Made by a program: the position numbers and the translations under genes
Source: Fennellomyces sp. T-0311
Taxonomy: Eukaryota > Mucoromycota > Mucoromycetes > Mucorales > Lichtheimiaceae
Assembly: GCA_025266875.1 (NCBI GenBank)
Contig: JALLLT010000026.1
Span: forward strand, 62,001-126,000
Direction of reading: 5' to 3'
DNA: 64,000 bases
The notes under the pieces: generated by a model
What the model was told of the DNA's origin: nothing
The model's database searches: none
What the model saw: the letters and a program-made list of their open reading frames with translations, nothing else
In this document: one piece after another, positions 1-13,307 of the stretch
Layout: each line of letters begins with the position of its first letter
Position numbering within the stretch: position 1 is the first letter of the stretch

Positions 1-2448
1 AACCTTATATACCATACTCAAGGAAACAAAGATGAATTACAATTCGCAATGTCAACAACAGACCAAGAACTTAGCTATTGTTGTGTCACAATTTTTATGT
101 ACAAGAAACTTTTTTTATACGCTAGGTAAGAACCGAAGTCGATAATTCTCAAGTTCGAAAAGTTCATCAGACCTTTCACCTCCCAATTGCAATACACATC
201 TATTGGTAATAGAATCTGGCAAATGGGTAAGCACAGCCTCTGCAAGTTGGCTCCGTCCTGTTTCTATTCATAATTGTTAATGCACGTTACATGCATGTGT
301 GTATTTGCACTATTACCTATAGCGTGCCTAATGAGTTGGTTGGCGAATGAAACGGCTTTAAAATACAAGCGTTCATCGAGTAATAACCAGTTAAAGTTTC
401 GTAGACATCGTTTGGCACTATCAGAAATGTCATCGTCGAAACGTATACGACGTGGAATGCGTCGTTGGGAGGCAATCTTGTTCTATAACACTTTGTGAGA
501 TCATATATAACCAAACGCATCAAAAGAAACCAACCTCTTCCAAATAAGACTCAATTTCTTTGGCGGCCGTGCATCGAGCAATTGCAGTCATATCTAATCC
601 ATACTGTCGCCCCATATCGTACAAGATGGATTGTTCCTCTTCATCCCATTCAAAGTCTAATCAACCAAGTAAGCATATTGATTTTTTTCGCCATGTTGTT
701 GTCATTTACTCGATAGAAACGCCGAGACGAGCTCGATTTGGGTGGATTTGAATAGATGTGATGCGTATAAAGCAAGGACCTTGGGCTAAAAATCGCGAAG
801 TTAATCTTTTTTTGTTTTCAGATGGATAATGAATGATTTTCTTTTTACTCGGAGGGTATCGGCCTTGCCATTGGATTCAGCATAGAGCCGCATAATTTCG
901 TTAGATTCAGCTGTCGCAGGTTCGTTAAAGTATTGACGGTAGTACAGAATGAGCGCCGCAGTGAATCGAAGCACATGCTCGCGAATATTTATACTGATCC
1001 TATTTTACAGTTAAAACTCAAATCAATCTCTCTGCACGAAAAGAGTAGCTTTACCATAACGGTCGTTCAGCATGCTCATTTGACTCGTTACGCAGCGCAG
1101 ATAGAATTTGTATGAAGAGTGATGAAACGGTGCCTGTTAATATTGCTGATACCACCGTGTGGAAGAACAGAACGCAAGGATCGCTACGTGGTATTAGTTC
1201 ACGTGCATACAGAATCCACCGCCAACTCCCCCCCAAAAAAAAACTTTGTCTTTACCTTAAACTGTCATCTTTTGTCCGTGATATCTTGACAAATTCATCG
1301 CTCAACAAATATGTTGATCGTCTTTCTGATTGGTATATTTGATCGTCTACTGCTTCCTGAATTCGTGCATTGTAGAAGGTCCATATCACATCTTCCCATG
1401 ACCAACACACTGGCAGTACCTAGTATTCGCTAGATATATATTGAATCCCCAAACAACGCGTATGCATACACTTACATGAGACGTCTCGCCAGTAATTACT
1501 CCATGCAGTGCTTCTTCGTACTGCCCCATTCCAGCCTGTACAGATGGTATTAGCATGACGGTACGTCGTGTACCCATTTCTCCGTGACTCACACCAGATA
1601 ACACAGTTTCATATGTTTTCCGCCACGCCGTTCGTTGTTCCGGTAACCAATCCAACGTATCACCCGCTAACCATAGCCATTAGCCTACATTTGCGGATGC
1701 GCGCAGGATGCACACCGAACCTTTTAACCTGTCTATATTGTCCAAATATCTCTCCAACAGCATTGTTCTCCATGGATTGTCCTCGGTGAGCGATATGCTC
1801 AACGCCTCTTTGGTATTGCCTTTTCGGATACATTGAAATATTCTCTTATTAAGACTTTCGAATTCGACACTGCTCTTTGGTGTTCGATAGTGCAGTCGAT
1901 TTCGCCGGACAAGATCCCTAATCTCCTCCTCGACCTCTGCCACCATATCCTCTTCTTCGGATGCATTCGGATTGGGTAGCGATTCAAAGAATGATTTGAT
2001 TTGCTGCAGGGTGTTTTCATTGTTTTAGTATGCCACAATTGACTTTTCTTCGTATTATCACTTACTGAGCACTGAAACGATGCTGGATCCGACGGTTGTA
2101 TCCTAACCCCGTATTTTTTTTTAGCTTTATTGACATTGGAAAAAGAAAGAGATATTACCGTGAGACGACGCCCAGAAGCTTCCAAATGTATTGTTCTTGC
2201 GCGAGAAAATCGACTTCTTTGGATCGACTCTTTTTCGTTTCAAGGTATTGAATTCTGCAAGTCGAAGAATGTCAGAACATAGGACAGCACATCAAGCAAT
2301 TGACAAGTTATAACCTGTGTTGAACCAATAATGTCAGATTGTTCAAGACTTGGCCATTGCTCAAATGGTGTTGCTGATTGTCCAGCACCTCAATGAAAGC
2401 TCGATCGAGATTGTAATCGGACGCGTGGAGAATTTCGACTGCATTCAT
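1..2448 (-). CDS. NUP84: Nucleoporin Nup107/Nup84 (3' end beyond the window)
   Basis: Scaffold subunit of the Y-shaped Nup107-160 complex of the nuclear pore. Exons on the minus strand: 121-257, 317-482, 535-656, 710-785, 849-999, 1055-1133, 1263-1419, 1476-1535, 1593-1666, 1721-2003, 2066-2102, 2159-2254 and 2315-2448; reading frame is kept at each junction. An alpha-solenoid pattern is visible. Family hallmarks are GNTKEAL followed by NPWRTMLLE, the block YEEALHGVITGE, the signature LPVCWSWEDVIWTFY (Nup107 LPVCDTWEDTVWAYF), and HVLRFTAALILYYR. The start chosen is the ATG at 2446-2448 (MNAVEIL), only 77 bp from the divergent neighbour's ATG; a further 5' exon is possible. The 3' end probably continues off the left edge through a last exon beginning near 72. 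The donor at 1262 (GTTTAAG) is weak. Confidence 0.88.
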
Positions 2449-2525
2449 AAGGGGACTTTTGCGGACTTGGTCTAAAATAAGAAAGAAGGAAGACCCAGCG
2501 CTTCTTTTTTCAAACACACAAAACA
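2449..2525. promoter_or_regulatory. 77-bp divergent intergenic region of NUP84 and RBM5-like gene
   Basis: Between the ATG chosen for Nup107 (minus) and the ATG of the G-patch protein (plus) lie only 77 bp. This implies a compact bidirectional promoter or an unseen 5' exon of one gene. No TATA box stands out. Confidence 0.4.
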
Positions 2526-3696
2526 ATGCTACCACAGAAACCACAAGCAGGGTTTAAATTCGTCATTAAATCAAAACTAACAACTGAACAGACCACAAGC
2601 AGTTCTGAGAAACCCACGGAATCTACAACCAAACAACCAGAACCAGCTTCAGATGACATTGAACGAAAGCGAAAACGAAACGATAAAGACATTGTCCCTT
2701 TGGCTTCCAAAAAGGTTTTTTTTTATAATCAAAGCCTTGAGAAAAAACACAATTTAACAAAAAGAAAAAAAACGGCGAAAAAGAAGATTCATAGTCAATT
2801 GGAACGGTGGAATCAAAAGAAAGCGGAACTCAAGGAAGCCAGTTCAGAAGAAGTGTACGATTACGCAGATATGACGATTATGGCATGTCTTTTATGCCAG
2901 CGCAAGTTTAAAACCTTGCAAGACTTGCAAAGACATCAACAGGTTTCCGAGTTGCACAAAGTACGGCCAAAAGAGGGACTTTTGCACAATAGAAAAAAGA
3001 AAAAAAAAGCGTTCCTGGTGGATAACCGTTTTATATATCAAATCCTGGCCTGTATAGAAAAATCTCCAGGATCCAGTTTGTGTAGGCAAAGCACAGATGA
3101 AAATACGCTACGTCAAGACAGAGGCTGAACAAGCTGAAGAACGTGCCACCGAAGTAAGTTTTTTTTTGGTTCTTGCACGCATCAAAGAGAAACACACCAA
3201 CAGCCAATTTAGCAAAGTTATCGAAACCGAGCAGCTGAACGAAGGCAGGCGTATGGTCAGCCCGAGAAACCCGCCTTGCCTACTTTCCAACGCCCCAATC
3301 CACGACCGGTTCGACCTGTAGACAAGTGAGGAAGATTTTATTATTATTTTTTGAAATGTTGGCGCCTAAAATATTATCAGGACATCATCGGCGTCAGTAG
3401 AAACGCCCATCAATGATGACAATGTTGGGGCTCGCATGCTTCAACAGATGGGGTGGCGGCGTGGCGAAGGTCTGGGAAAAGATGCATCGGGTATCGTCGA
3501 TCCCATCGCCGCAGAACAATACGCTCAAGGTGTTGGGCTGGGCGCGGCGCATGCTAAGAAAAGTGGGCCGGCCAATGGCGCAGACACTTACAAAGACAGA
3601 GTCAAAGAAATGGTACATTATATATATGGTTGCAACATGCTTGGTTTAATTCATCGACCTGTCTAGGCACGGCGTCGCTATGAAGAGGATAACTAG
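2526..3696 (+). CDS. RBM5/RBM10-like C2H2 and G-patch protein without RRMs
   Basis: Exons 2526-2960, 3070-3153, 3213-3325, 3381-3612 and 3667-3696 give 297 residues. A basic, low-complexity N-terminus precedes a C2H2 finger near residues 120-145 (ACLLCQRKF ... LQRHQQVSELHK). A conserved linker SYRNRAAERRQAYGQPE follows, then a G-patch at about 227-273 (GARMLQQMGWRRGEGLGK ... GIVDPIAAE) and a short ARRRYEEDN tail. This order is the C-terminal half of RBM5/6/10 splicing regulators; G-patches activate DEAH helicases such as Prp43/DHX15. The family's RRMs, RanBP2 finger and OCRE domain are absent, and nothing upstream could encode them because Nup107 begins 77 bp away. A nuclear, spliceosome-linked role is inferred. 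Exon 2's acceptor (3069) was set by frame; the closer AG at 3085 would create a stop. Confidence 0.85.
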
Positions 3697-3832
3697 ACCT
3701 TTTTCCTTATTAAAATGCATGTTTTTTTTAAAATGAAAAAGAAAGGGGGGCATATCGGCTGCCGGAAAACGCGGTTGATCAATGCCAATTTTATAAAAAA
3801 AAAATACAACTCCACCTTGTCTTTCTGTATAT

Positions 3833-5547
3833 ATGGTACATGGCGCTCACGACCTTACGATGGAAGATCGCCACATTGACAAAGCGGATGCAACAAGACC
3901 ATCGGTAGAAAGTGAAGCTTATTTGCTTCAAGATGAAGATCCTTTAGCAACGCCATCGGAACGTCTGTTACCTGATGACTCCACCAAGTCCAAATTGAGT
4001 CCACATAGCAAAGCTCTGTTAAAGACATCGGCCATCAATGTGCTATGGATATTAACTTGGTACGGTTTTCATGAACCTGTCTCCTGCGCGCTAAAAATAA
4101 AACTTACAATAGGTATTTGGTAAGACAACAAATAGTGCGATGAGATAGACCCCCTTACGGTATTCTAGTTTGCCACCTTTCTTTCCGTATACAACAAATG
4201 GATGTTTTCGGCAGAGCACTACAATTTCCAGTTCCCTCTCTTTGTCACCAGCATTCATATGGTCGTTCAGTTTATTTTCGCCGGCTTATCCATTTTGCTC
4301 GTCCCGAGATTGCGTCCCAATACCAGACCCACCGTCAAAGAATACATGCATGTGCTATCGAAAACCCGAGTTACCATGGTAATTAACTTGTTTACCATAG
4401 ATTCAAGGTGTTGCCTTGTGCCTTGGCAACCAGCCTCGATATCGGTCTTTCGAACCTGTCGCTGAAAACAATCACACTTTCGTTCTACAGTAAGTTTTTC
4501 TTTTTATTATATCAGGATCCATTTTCTGACATGCATGTATTTAGCCATGTGTAAATCTTCCACGCTCGCATTTGTACTTTTGTTTGCATTCATATTCCGT
4601 TTGGAAAAGCCTAGTCTGAAGCTTATCTGTATCATTCTTATCATCATCACCGGTGTCATTCTGATGGTGTCCGACGAAACCGAATTTGAAATAGTCGGGT
4701 AAAGTTGACAGCCTACTTTTTTGATAGACTTATAGAACCAGGTGCTAATTTGTGTGTTACAAGGTTTATCTGCGTTATGTCTGCTTCTGCTTTTGGAGGT
4801 CTTCGATGGGCACTTACCGAAGTATTGCTGCGGAAGGAAAGCATGGGATTAAGTAATCCGTTTGCATCCATTTTCTTTTTGGCACCTGCGCAAGCAATCA
4901 TTCTTTTCATTCTGGCAGCAGCTGTCGAAGGGTATCCTACCATCTTTAAAAGTGCATTTTTTGTCACTTTTGGTGAAGGTTTGCACACAGTACGTTCGCG
5001 AGACCCAAGAGAAAAACAAAAAAGAAACTAACATGGATATATAGACATCGGTTATTCTTCTCGGTGGTACGATTGCATTTTGCATGATCATGGCGGAATT
5101 CTTTTTGATCAAACGAACGTCTGTTGTGACACTAAGTGTCTGTGGCATTTTCAAGGTAATGAAAACAGGGTTGTTTCTTTGCATGTGAATTTTTAATCGT
5201 TGTACCAGGAAGTGGCAACGATCTTTGTTTCCACGCTCGTCTTTGGTGACCAATTGACCATCGTCAACACCGTGGGCTTATGTATCACCCTGTTTGGTAT
5301 TGGTCTATACAACTGGTTAAAGTTGCGCAAGGCGGCATTGCAAGCTCGCAAAGAAGTGCATGATCAAGAACTGGAAGGACCAAGAGCGAGCGATGAGAGC
5401 AACGAGCATCATCGACCGCATATGTATAGCATGGTGGCTGAAAGTACGCCCATCTTGCTGGTGGATGGCGCCATGACCAATTACAGAGATAGCATAGATA
5501 GTGATGATGATCATAAGCGTTCTCGAGAACAATATGAATTACGATAG
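3833..5547 (+). CDS. SLC35C2-like nucleotide-sugar/triose-phosphate transporter
   Basis: Exons 3833-4059, 4113-4119, 4169-4378, 4408-4489, 4545-4698, 4764-4989, 5045-5155 and 5209-5547 give 451 residues. It is a ten-helix DMT-superfamily (TPT) carrier of Golgi/ER type. After about 75 hydrophilic residues come the family's first helix motif ILTWYLFATFLSVYNKWM, then LPCALATSLDIGLSNLSL, STLAFVLLFAF, GGLRWALTEVLL, and the last helices with SVVTLSVCGIFKE and LTIVNTVGLCITLFGIGLYNW. The hydrophilic tail carries acidic clusters. Exon 2 is only 7 nt (GTATTTG); with it the WYLFATF motif is restored exactly. A downstream in-frame ATG at 3860 is an alternative start. Substrate is not predictable from sequence; animal SLC35C2 is linked to GDP-fucose handling, yeast YMD8 is uncharacterised. 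Confidence 0.87.
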
Positions 5548-5637
5548 AATTTGACAACATCTTTAAAGGTGGCTTTTCCGGTCCTTTTCTCTTTCTCTCG
5601 CTCTTTTTTTTTTATAAAAAAAGCTCGAAAAGCTAGC

Positions 5638-6509
5638 ATGGTTGCATCGACATCTTTAGACGTTGTTCCTGACGATCCTACAGCATACAAGACTCAAGCT
5701 TATTGGGAGGAACGATATCAAAAGTGAGTTTTGTCATGACAATGGGATGTTGTCAAAACGATTGACAATTTATGCAACGTAGTGAAGATGCTCAAACTAC
5801 ATTCGATTGGTTCAAGACGTATGATGAATTAAAGCCATTGCTTCGAGAACAAATTCCCAACAAAGAGGCGTCGATTCTTATGCTCGGTTGTGGCAACTCC
5901 AGTAAGAAAAGGAGCCATTCTTTACACCCGTTCGAAATAGGCTGATCCAACCAATTTTGTAAGCACTCGGCGAAGACATGTACAAGGACGGATACAAAAA
6001 CATCACCAACATTGATTATTCCAAGACGGTCATTGAGAATATGCGAACACGGTGCGCCGATATGCCCGAGATGAAATGTGAGCTTTTGTGCAGCTTTTCC
6101 ACCCATACTATTTAGCTAACAAGTTTTTTTTTTGAAAAGGGCTGGAAATGGATATCCGTGATTTGCAATTCCCAGATGAATCGTTTGACGTGGTCATCGA
6201 TAAAGGTAAAATGTCCATGTGTCCAGAATTTTTTTTTGCTAAGTAAAAAGGTTAGGTACAATGGATGCTCTGATGTGTGATCGTGGAGACGTATGGGATC
6301 CATCCGAGGAGTTGATTGCAGAGGTAAAAGGCGAAGTGGATGAGGTGGTACGGGTGACCAAAGTAGGCGGCGTGTTTCTGTACATTACATTTGGCCAACC
6401 TCACTTCCGGAAACGTCATTTGCAACGAGACTGCTGGGATATCAAGGTGAAAACCATGGGCGACGCGTTCCATTACTTCTTTTATACCATGCGAAAAGAG
6501 TCGCAATGA
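5638..6509 (+). CDS. EEF1AKMT4/ECE2-type class I methyltransferase
   Basis: Exons 5638-5723, 5783-5901, 5964-6077, 6140-6205 and 6256-6509 encode 212 residues. The entry motif YWEERYQ and DWFKTYDELKPLL are typical of the METTL13/EEF1AKMT4 family. SAM-binding motif I is ILMLGCGNS, motif II is NITNIDYSKTVIENM, followed by MDIRDLQFPDESFDVVIDKG (acidic residue and motif IV) and TMDALMCDRG. The C-terminal half has the family's VGGVFLYITFGQPHFRKRHL and FHYFFYTMRK. Human EEF1AKMT4 methylates lysine 36 of eEF1A, so a cytosolic protein-lysine methyltransferase is the likely role. It is full length for the single-domain family. The start lies close to the previous gene's end (about 90 bp), giving a compact tandem arrangement. 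Confidence 0.88.
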
Positions 6510-6799
6510 GAGGCTTTGTGTTTGACAATAAACCCAGGACTGGGTCCTCGTATCACAATGTTTGCAAACGATGCATCTCGTCCGTATTGCCATGGCAGCG
6601 CCGGGAACGAGCAAACGCAACGGTTGTCAAGTCGACCTAAAGGGGAATCTGATGACAATCTAAATGTTTGCATAATAATTTGATTGGCGAGTGCTGTGTG
6701 ATGTGATGCAACAACAGGCTTCCCACGGAAAGAGAGAAAAGGGGAATTGTGCGTACTTGCTCTTTTTTTTCTCACCTTTTTCTCTCTTTCTATCAAATA

Positions 6800-7042
6800 A
6801 TGCTCAACCGCCCGAACCGCGTTATCCAAAACCAAATCCGTTTCCAAGCCCCCTCGCAAACGCCTCTTTGGTTGAAAGGTCCCCGAGACAAGGTTTATGC
6901 TGTGGTCGCATTCAGCGTCATCGGCGTCGGTTTGACTGGTGCTCTGTATGGAACCTTCAAGTAAGTGTTGGCCGATTGTTTCTCGTTCTGGCGTGCATTT
7001 GTCTAAATAACAAATTCAAGGATGGCAAAGGGAGAGAAATAA
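6800..7042 (+). CDS. COX7: Cytochrome c oxidase subunit VIIa-like (fungal Cox7)
   Basis: Exons 6800-6960 and 7021-7042 give a 60-residue protein. The segment TPLWLKGPRDKVYAVVAF is the fungal Cox7/COX7A matrix-side motif and is followed by a single membrane helix (FSVIGVGLTGALYGTF) and the short tail KMAKGEK. This small subunit sits in mitochondrial complex IV. The length matches the family. The second exon adds only seven codons and the stop, and was found by extending the frame across a GTAAGT...AAG intron of 60 nt. Confidence 0.85.
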
Positions 7043-7828
7043 GTCCAGGTTGCTCGCTAGAATGGTCGATTATACAAAAGCCGTTGTTTCACAATAAAGA
7101 ACGAAATCAGGAGACTATTTCCATGGGCTCCCCACCCCGAACTCTTGCATACGCCCGTGCACACATCGTAGTAGTACGTCCATTCTCGGGTGACGTGCAG
7201 TTGTTTACGTACACACAGCAAGATTGCTTTTTTTCATTATTGGTTATCTACTCGATCGTTGCAAACGGACACAAAGTAGCTTGAGTGAATAAGAGGCATG
7301 ACCCCGCGTGGCTGGAACCCAATATCGCCTACAAGCAACAAACAACCGGTGCAAACGATAATGATATATTCGTGAAAGAAAAACAAAGCCGAATTTCCTC
7401 TTAAATAGAAACATGGATCCAGGTACAACGCCATGGTTTCCACGCAGAACCCTCTCTGGCTTTTGAACGTGCGTTTAGCTTGACAATGACCGAGTCATTG
7501 AGGGAAACGAGCCACCATTTCCGGTTCACATAGTACATTGGGCTAATCTGCCCGGGCAAAAGAGAGCAAGAAAGCATTACTGTGGCAAGAGAAAACGCCA
7601 CTTGGCATGCGTCATCTGCAGTTCCGATGAAACACCAACTCCTGCCGTCCATATCCCCGACACTCTCTGCACCTGGTTTCGCGACGCTTGTTCTTTTTTT
7701 TTTACTTGAGAAAACCCCTTCCCTCAATCCAATAGGTAACCGTGGTTTGCACCCAAGAGACACGCCTCGATGTCTTTTTCTCTTTGCTAATCTCTTTCCG
7801 CCTTGATGTATATTGCCAGTTTGACAGA
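7043..7828. other. Intergenic region, no gene seen
   Basis: Short unrelated reading frames occur on both strands, but none has a recognisable motif or a supported splice structure. The stretch just before 7829 is pyrimidine-rich and may be the VMA4 promoter. Confidence 0.5.
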
Positions 7829-8881
7829 ATGACCACCGTACGACCCTTGAACGAAGATGAAGTCTTCAACGAGATGAAGAAAATGGTACAGCCATTCGAG
7901 TTGGTTTTGCTGCAAAGGATAATGAAGCTCACCGAATGCGTGATTCCTTTAGGTCGCCTTCATTAAGCAGGAAGCTCTGGAAAAGGCCAGAGAAATCAAA
8001 GTCAAAGTAAGCTTTCCGTGCGTTTTGTCTTGCGCGATACGATTGCTTACAGATTTATTGCAGGCAGACGAAGAGTTCAATATCGAAAAGGTTTTGTGCC
8101 AAGGGAGAGGGATGCGGTTTATTGTTTAGCTTATCCTGAAACGTCGTATAGGCCAAAATCGTGCGTCAGGAGTCGCTCAACATCGAAGCTGTCTTTGAAC
8201 GCAAGATCAAGCAAGCCGAGGTTCAGAAGCGAATGTAAATGCTTCTTTCTTTGTATCTTTTTGTCAAGCCAGACTCACCATGTTTCGTCACTAGTGCCCA
8301 ATCGAATCACGTCAACAAGGCACGTCTTCGCGTCCTTCAAGAACGCCAACAGATCCTGGACTCCCTCTTTGAAGATACCCAATCACAAATCCAAGAGATC
8401 TCCGCCGACGAGGAGAAGTACCCCGAACTCATCGAAGGCTTGATCCTTCAAGGCGCCTACACACTGATGGAACCTGAAATTGTGGTGCGCTGCCGTGAGG
8501 CTGATGCCGAGATTGCACAGTTCGCCGCAGAACGCGCCACCCAGCAATTCCAGGAAGCCATGAAGCAGGATGTGAGCATTACTGTTGGCGAAGATTATCT
8601 GCCGGCTTCAAGGTAAATGAAAAAAAAATGGATGGGATACAAAGTAACATGCTCATTCTCTCTTTCTTTCAGTGCTGGTGGTGTTATTCTTGCTGGTCTC
8701 CAAGGCAAGATTGTTGTTGATAACACTCTGGAAGCCCGTTTAGAGATCATCAAGGAAGAAGTAAGTTTATATGCCTCGTGTGTTGGATTGCTTCTCTGTA
8801 CTGACAATCGTCTTAAAGATGCTTCCTCAAGTCCGTTACACTTTGTTCGGCAACTCGCCCAGCAGAAAGTTCTTTAACTAA
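7829..8881 (+). CDS. VMA4: V-type proton ATPase subunit E
   Basis: Exons 7829-7885, 7953-8006, 8064-8090, 8152-8234, 8295-8612, 8673-8760 and 8819-8881 give 229 residues, the usual length for Vma4. The N-terminal coiled coil contains LNEDEVFNEMKKMVAFIKQEA, KAREIKVKADEEFNIEK and IVRQESLNIEAVFERK, all diagnostic of the peripheral-stalk subunit E. The C-terminal globular part has RCREADAEI, AGGVILAGLQGKIVVDNTLEARL and ends MLPQVRYTLFGNSPSRKFFN. It forms the E-G stalk of vacuolar V1. Seven exons, one of only 27 nt (8064-8090), all keep frame. Confidence 0.97.
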
Positions 8882-9450
8882 CACGGATCAATGTTTGTAA
8901 CATCTTTTGGATAAATAAAACGCTTTCTGCTCTCCTCGCTCTGAAGTATTCAGTATTATAACCAACCTGTCCCTGGTAACTGCCTATTTCGTTGAACCCA
9001 TGACGATCACTTACTGCGTCATGTTACAATCTATGGGAATCCGCCCCAAAATACTGCTGTTCGGGCCGATCGACGTCCTTCCCCCCTTACAATCCATACG
9101 GTTGATTCACTTATCTAGAACAACCATGTATCGGTCTCGTCCGTTTCTTGTTCACATTTAATTTCTTGATGATGGTGTTCTTTATGCATCTGCATGCATT
9201 TGCATTATCTCTCAATGCTATAACACAAATTCCAGGTCGGGTATAATGCAACCTTTTATTTTGATAGTACGCGAGTGATTTACCATTTGAAAGCTTGACC
9301 CCTTTTTTTCAGATGTTATCCAGGGCCGAGTATCTTTTTTCTTATGCTACGCCATCTCGTAGTTACAGAGTTTTTTACTTGAAAGAAACTCCGTTTGTAC
9401 TACACAATCCACTAGATCGCAGTTCATATTCACTCTGGTTTCTTTTTTTA
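8882..9450. other. Intergenic region, no gene seen
   Basis: AT-rich DNA downstream of VMA4. An AATAAA-like signal follows the VMA4 stop (AAATAAAACG near 8915), which may be its polyadenylation signal. No conserved coding sequence is visible. Confidence 0.5.
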
Positions 9451-9459
9451 ATGCTTACC

Positions 9460-10834
9460 TTAAAACCAGGCATTGCGGTAGACCTGCGGAAAGAATCCTT
9501 CGATATAAGAGCCTGGCATTCGCCGCGCGTTGCCACTTGTTCCATTGCTGGGATGTGCGATTGTGCTGCGCTGTTTTCTTGTCCCGCCCAATGGGTGAAG
9601 TGGCAGATCATAATCCTCTAAGAAAAAAAAAAGGTGCATGGCCGTTGCTAAAGTCATTTGGCATGGCATTGCTTTTCCATTCGTGCTTTTGATCGACATA
9701 TACGTATATTCCAGAACAGCCATTGCTCAATAGTTTGCATGAAAATGCAGGTACCGAGCACTCTCGTGTTTGATATCCATGTTCGATAATAATGCTGGTG
9801 AAAGCATTCTACAGTAGACATTTTCTTTGCTACACGTACATACCAATTCAATCTTCTTCTCAGATGTGGCATCATAAGGAACCGCTAAGAAGTGTTTGTT
9901 AAACAAACAAAGCATTTTAGCTTTGAAAAATAAGGCAATGGACGAACTGAATATACAGTGCGATACAAGGATAAAAGGATTGTTTCTTTACTCGGACAGT
10001 TATGCGACTTGATGTCCACTTTGTCGGTGAGAGCGTACTTGCCGTAAATCATAGAATGAGGATACAACATGGTCTATGTACGTTAGAAATACTGAAAGAG
10101 CCGTGGATGAATACAAATCGGTTCTTTTTTTACTTTCGGACATTGTACTTTCTAATGATACGTCCATCAGGGCGTATCGACAATGTAGTAAGTCGAAAGA
10201 GCGGACGATTTGAACTTGAAGTAATCAATGGTAGCTTCAAATTTTATATCCTTTAGTCAACAACCCCGATGCATATACGACGTAGCTTTGAGCTTAACTA
10301 GATAAAAAGGACCATCTATATTGAAAGAATAATTGTGCAACGAAAAATCCATTTTTGATGAATGAGCTTGTTTCTGGCGGATACCGGTCGATTACGATAG
10401 GAAAGATTAACGGATGCCAGCAAGGCTTTCCGTTCGGTGTACGGTAAATCCGAATTTCCGGTGCTTCTTTCTAAGTTTCTCAGTAGTTTAGAAGCCATCA
10501 CTTGGCTACTTAATAAGAAACGCGACGACGTGTCGAAAATGAATACTACCGGATGATTAATCCTGCTATCAAAATACCGAGGTAGTTCTTGATCTGTAAA
10601 TGGAATTATTGTGTTGTTTAAGCGATTCACAGAATTTTTCTTTGTAGCAACGAAAAGACAGTGTCTAATATGAAAAAAACTGTGGGGAAGGGGGCAGGTG
10701 CAATTGAATACTTTTGTAAAATGTACATTATAGATCAATCCATACGAAAGAGATGGCGGATCATTGTTCGATAATACGGCGATATAGAAAGGCAGGTTCA
10801 GAATACTGTTTTTTTTTTTAGAAAAACGCATCAA
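9460..10834 (-). pseudogene. Unrecognised, probably decayed coding remnant
   Basis: A 172-codon frame (10316-10834) carries protein-like sequence such as NHPVVFIFDTSSRFLLSSQ and LPYTERKALLASVNLSYRNR. Downstream on the same strand the sequence stays protein-like only when the frame changes: IDGPFYLVKLKATSYMHRG, then FEATIDYFKFKSSALSTYYIVD, then DGRIIRKY, and later SEKKIELVCTCSKENVYC. Some changes could be introns (for example GTAAAAAAAG...TTTCAG at 10132-10089), but others coincide with stop codons. I do not recognise the family. It could be a rapidly evolving spliced gene instead of a pseudogene. Confidence 0.3.
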
Positions 10835-11360
10835 TGGTGACTAAAACCAGTTATCATGCCATGAATAGATGTAATTGATCCGATCCAGCACCGTAAGTGT
10901 ATATAGTGTGAATTTTTTTTACACCCGGAAGTATTGCCGCGCCATTTATCAATCTTTGACTGTGGGAATGATCTGATACTGAATGAAATCACAGAAATAA
11001 AGGGAAAGGGCCATCGTTCCGGTTAGCATAGATAATCAACAAACAGAAAGCTATATGTACTTTCCGTGTGAAATGATGAGTACAACGCCCATAAATGGAT
11101 AGGAAACCAAGCCTACTGTCAAAAAGCAAGACGCACTTTTTCGGCCCATTTCTTTTGGTTTCTCATGCCAACCCTCCGAGTAGAGTGTTATGGTAGCACA
11201 TTTTTTCACATGCCTTCATTATATATATATACGTTTATAGACAATATTCCCTTTAAGTTGTCAAGCCACGCTAAAGCACATGATATGTAAAGTTGCTAAA
11301 GTAAGCGGTCTTGTCACCAGTCGAAAAAATGCCGAGAATTACCCCTATTACCCATAGTTA

Positions 11361-13307
<1,947 letters not shown>

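Noticed and set aside
3613..3663. Direct read-through of the G-patch protein into VHYIYGCNMLGLIHRPV
   Set aside because: A GTACAT...TCTAG intron here gives the conserved KEMARRRYEE ending, so the read-through is intronic.
7401..7763. 120-codon minus-strand frame before VMA4
   Set aside because: No recognisable domain and it overlaps the likely VMA4 promoter and another frame; probably chance.
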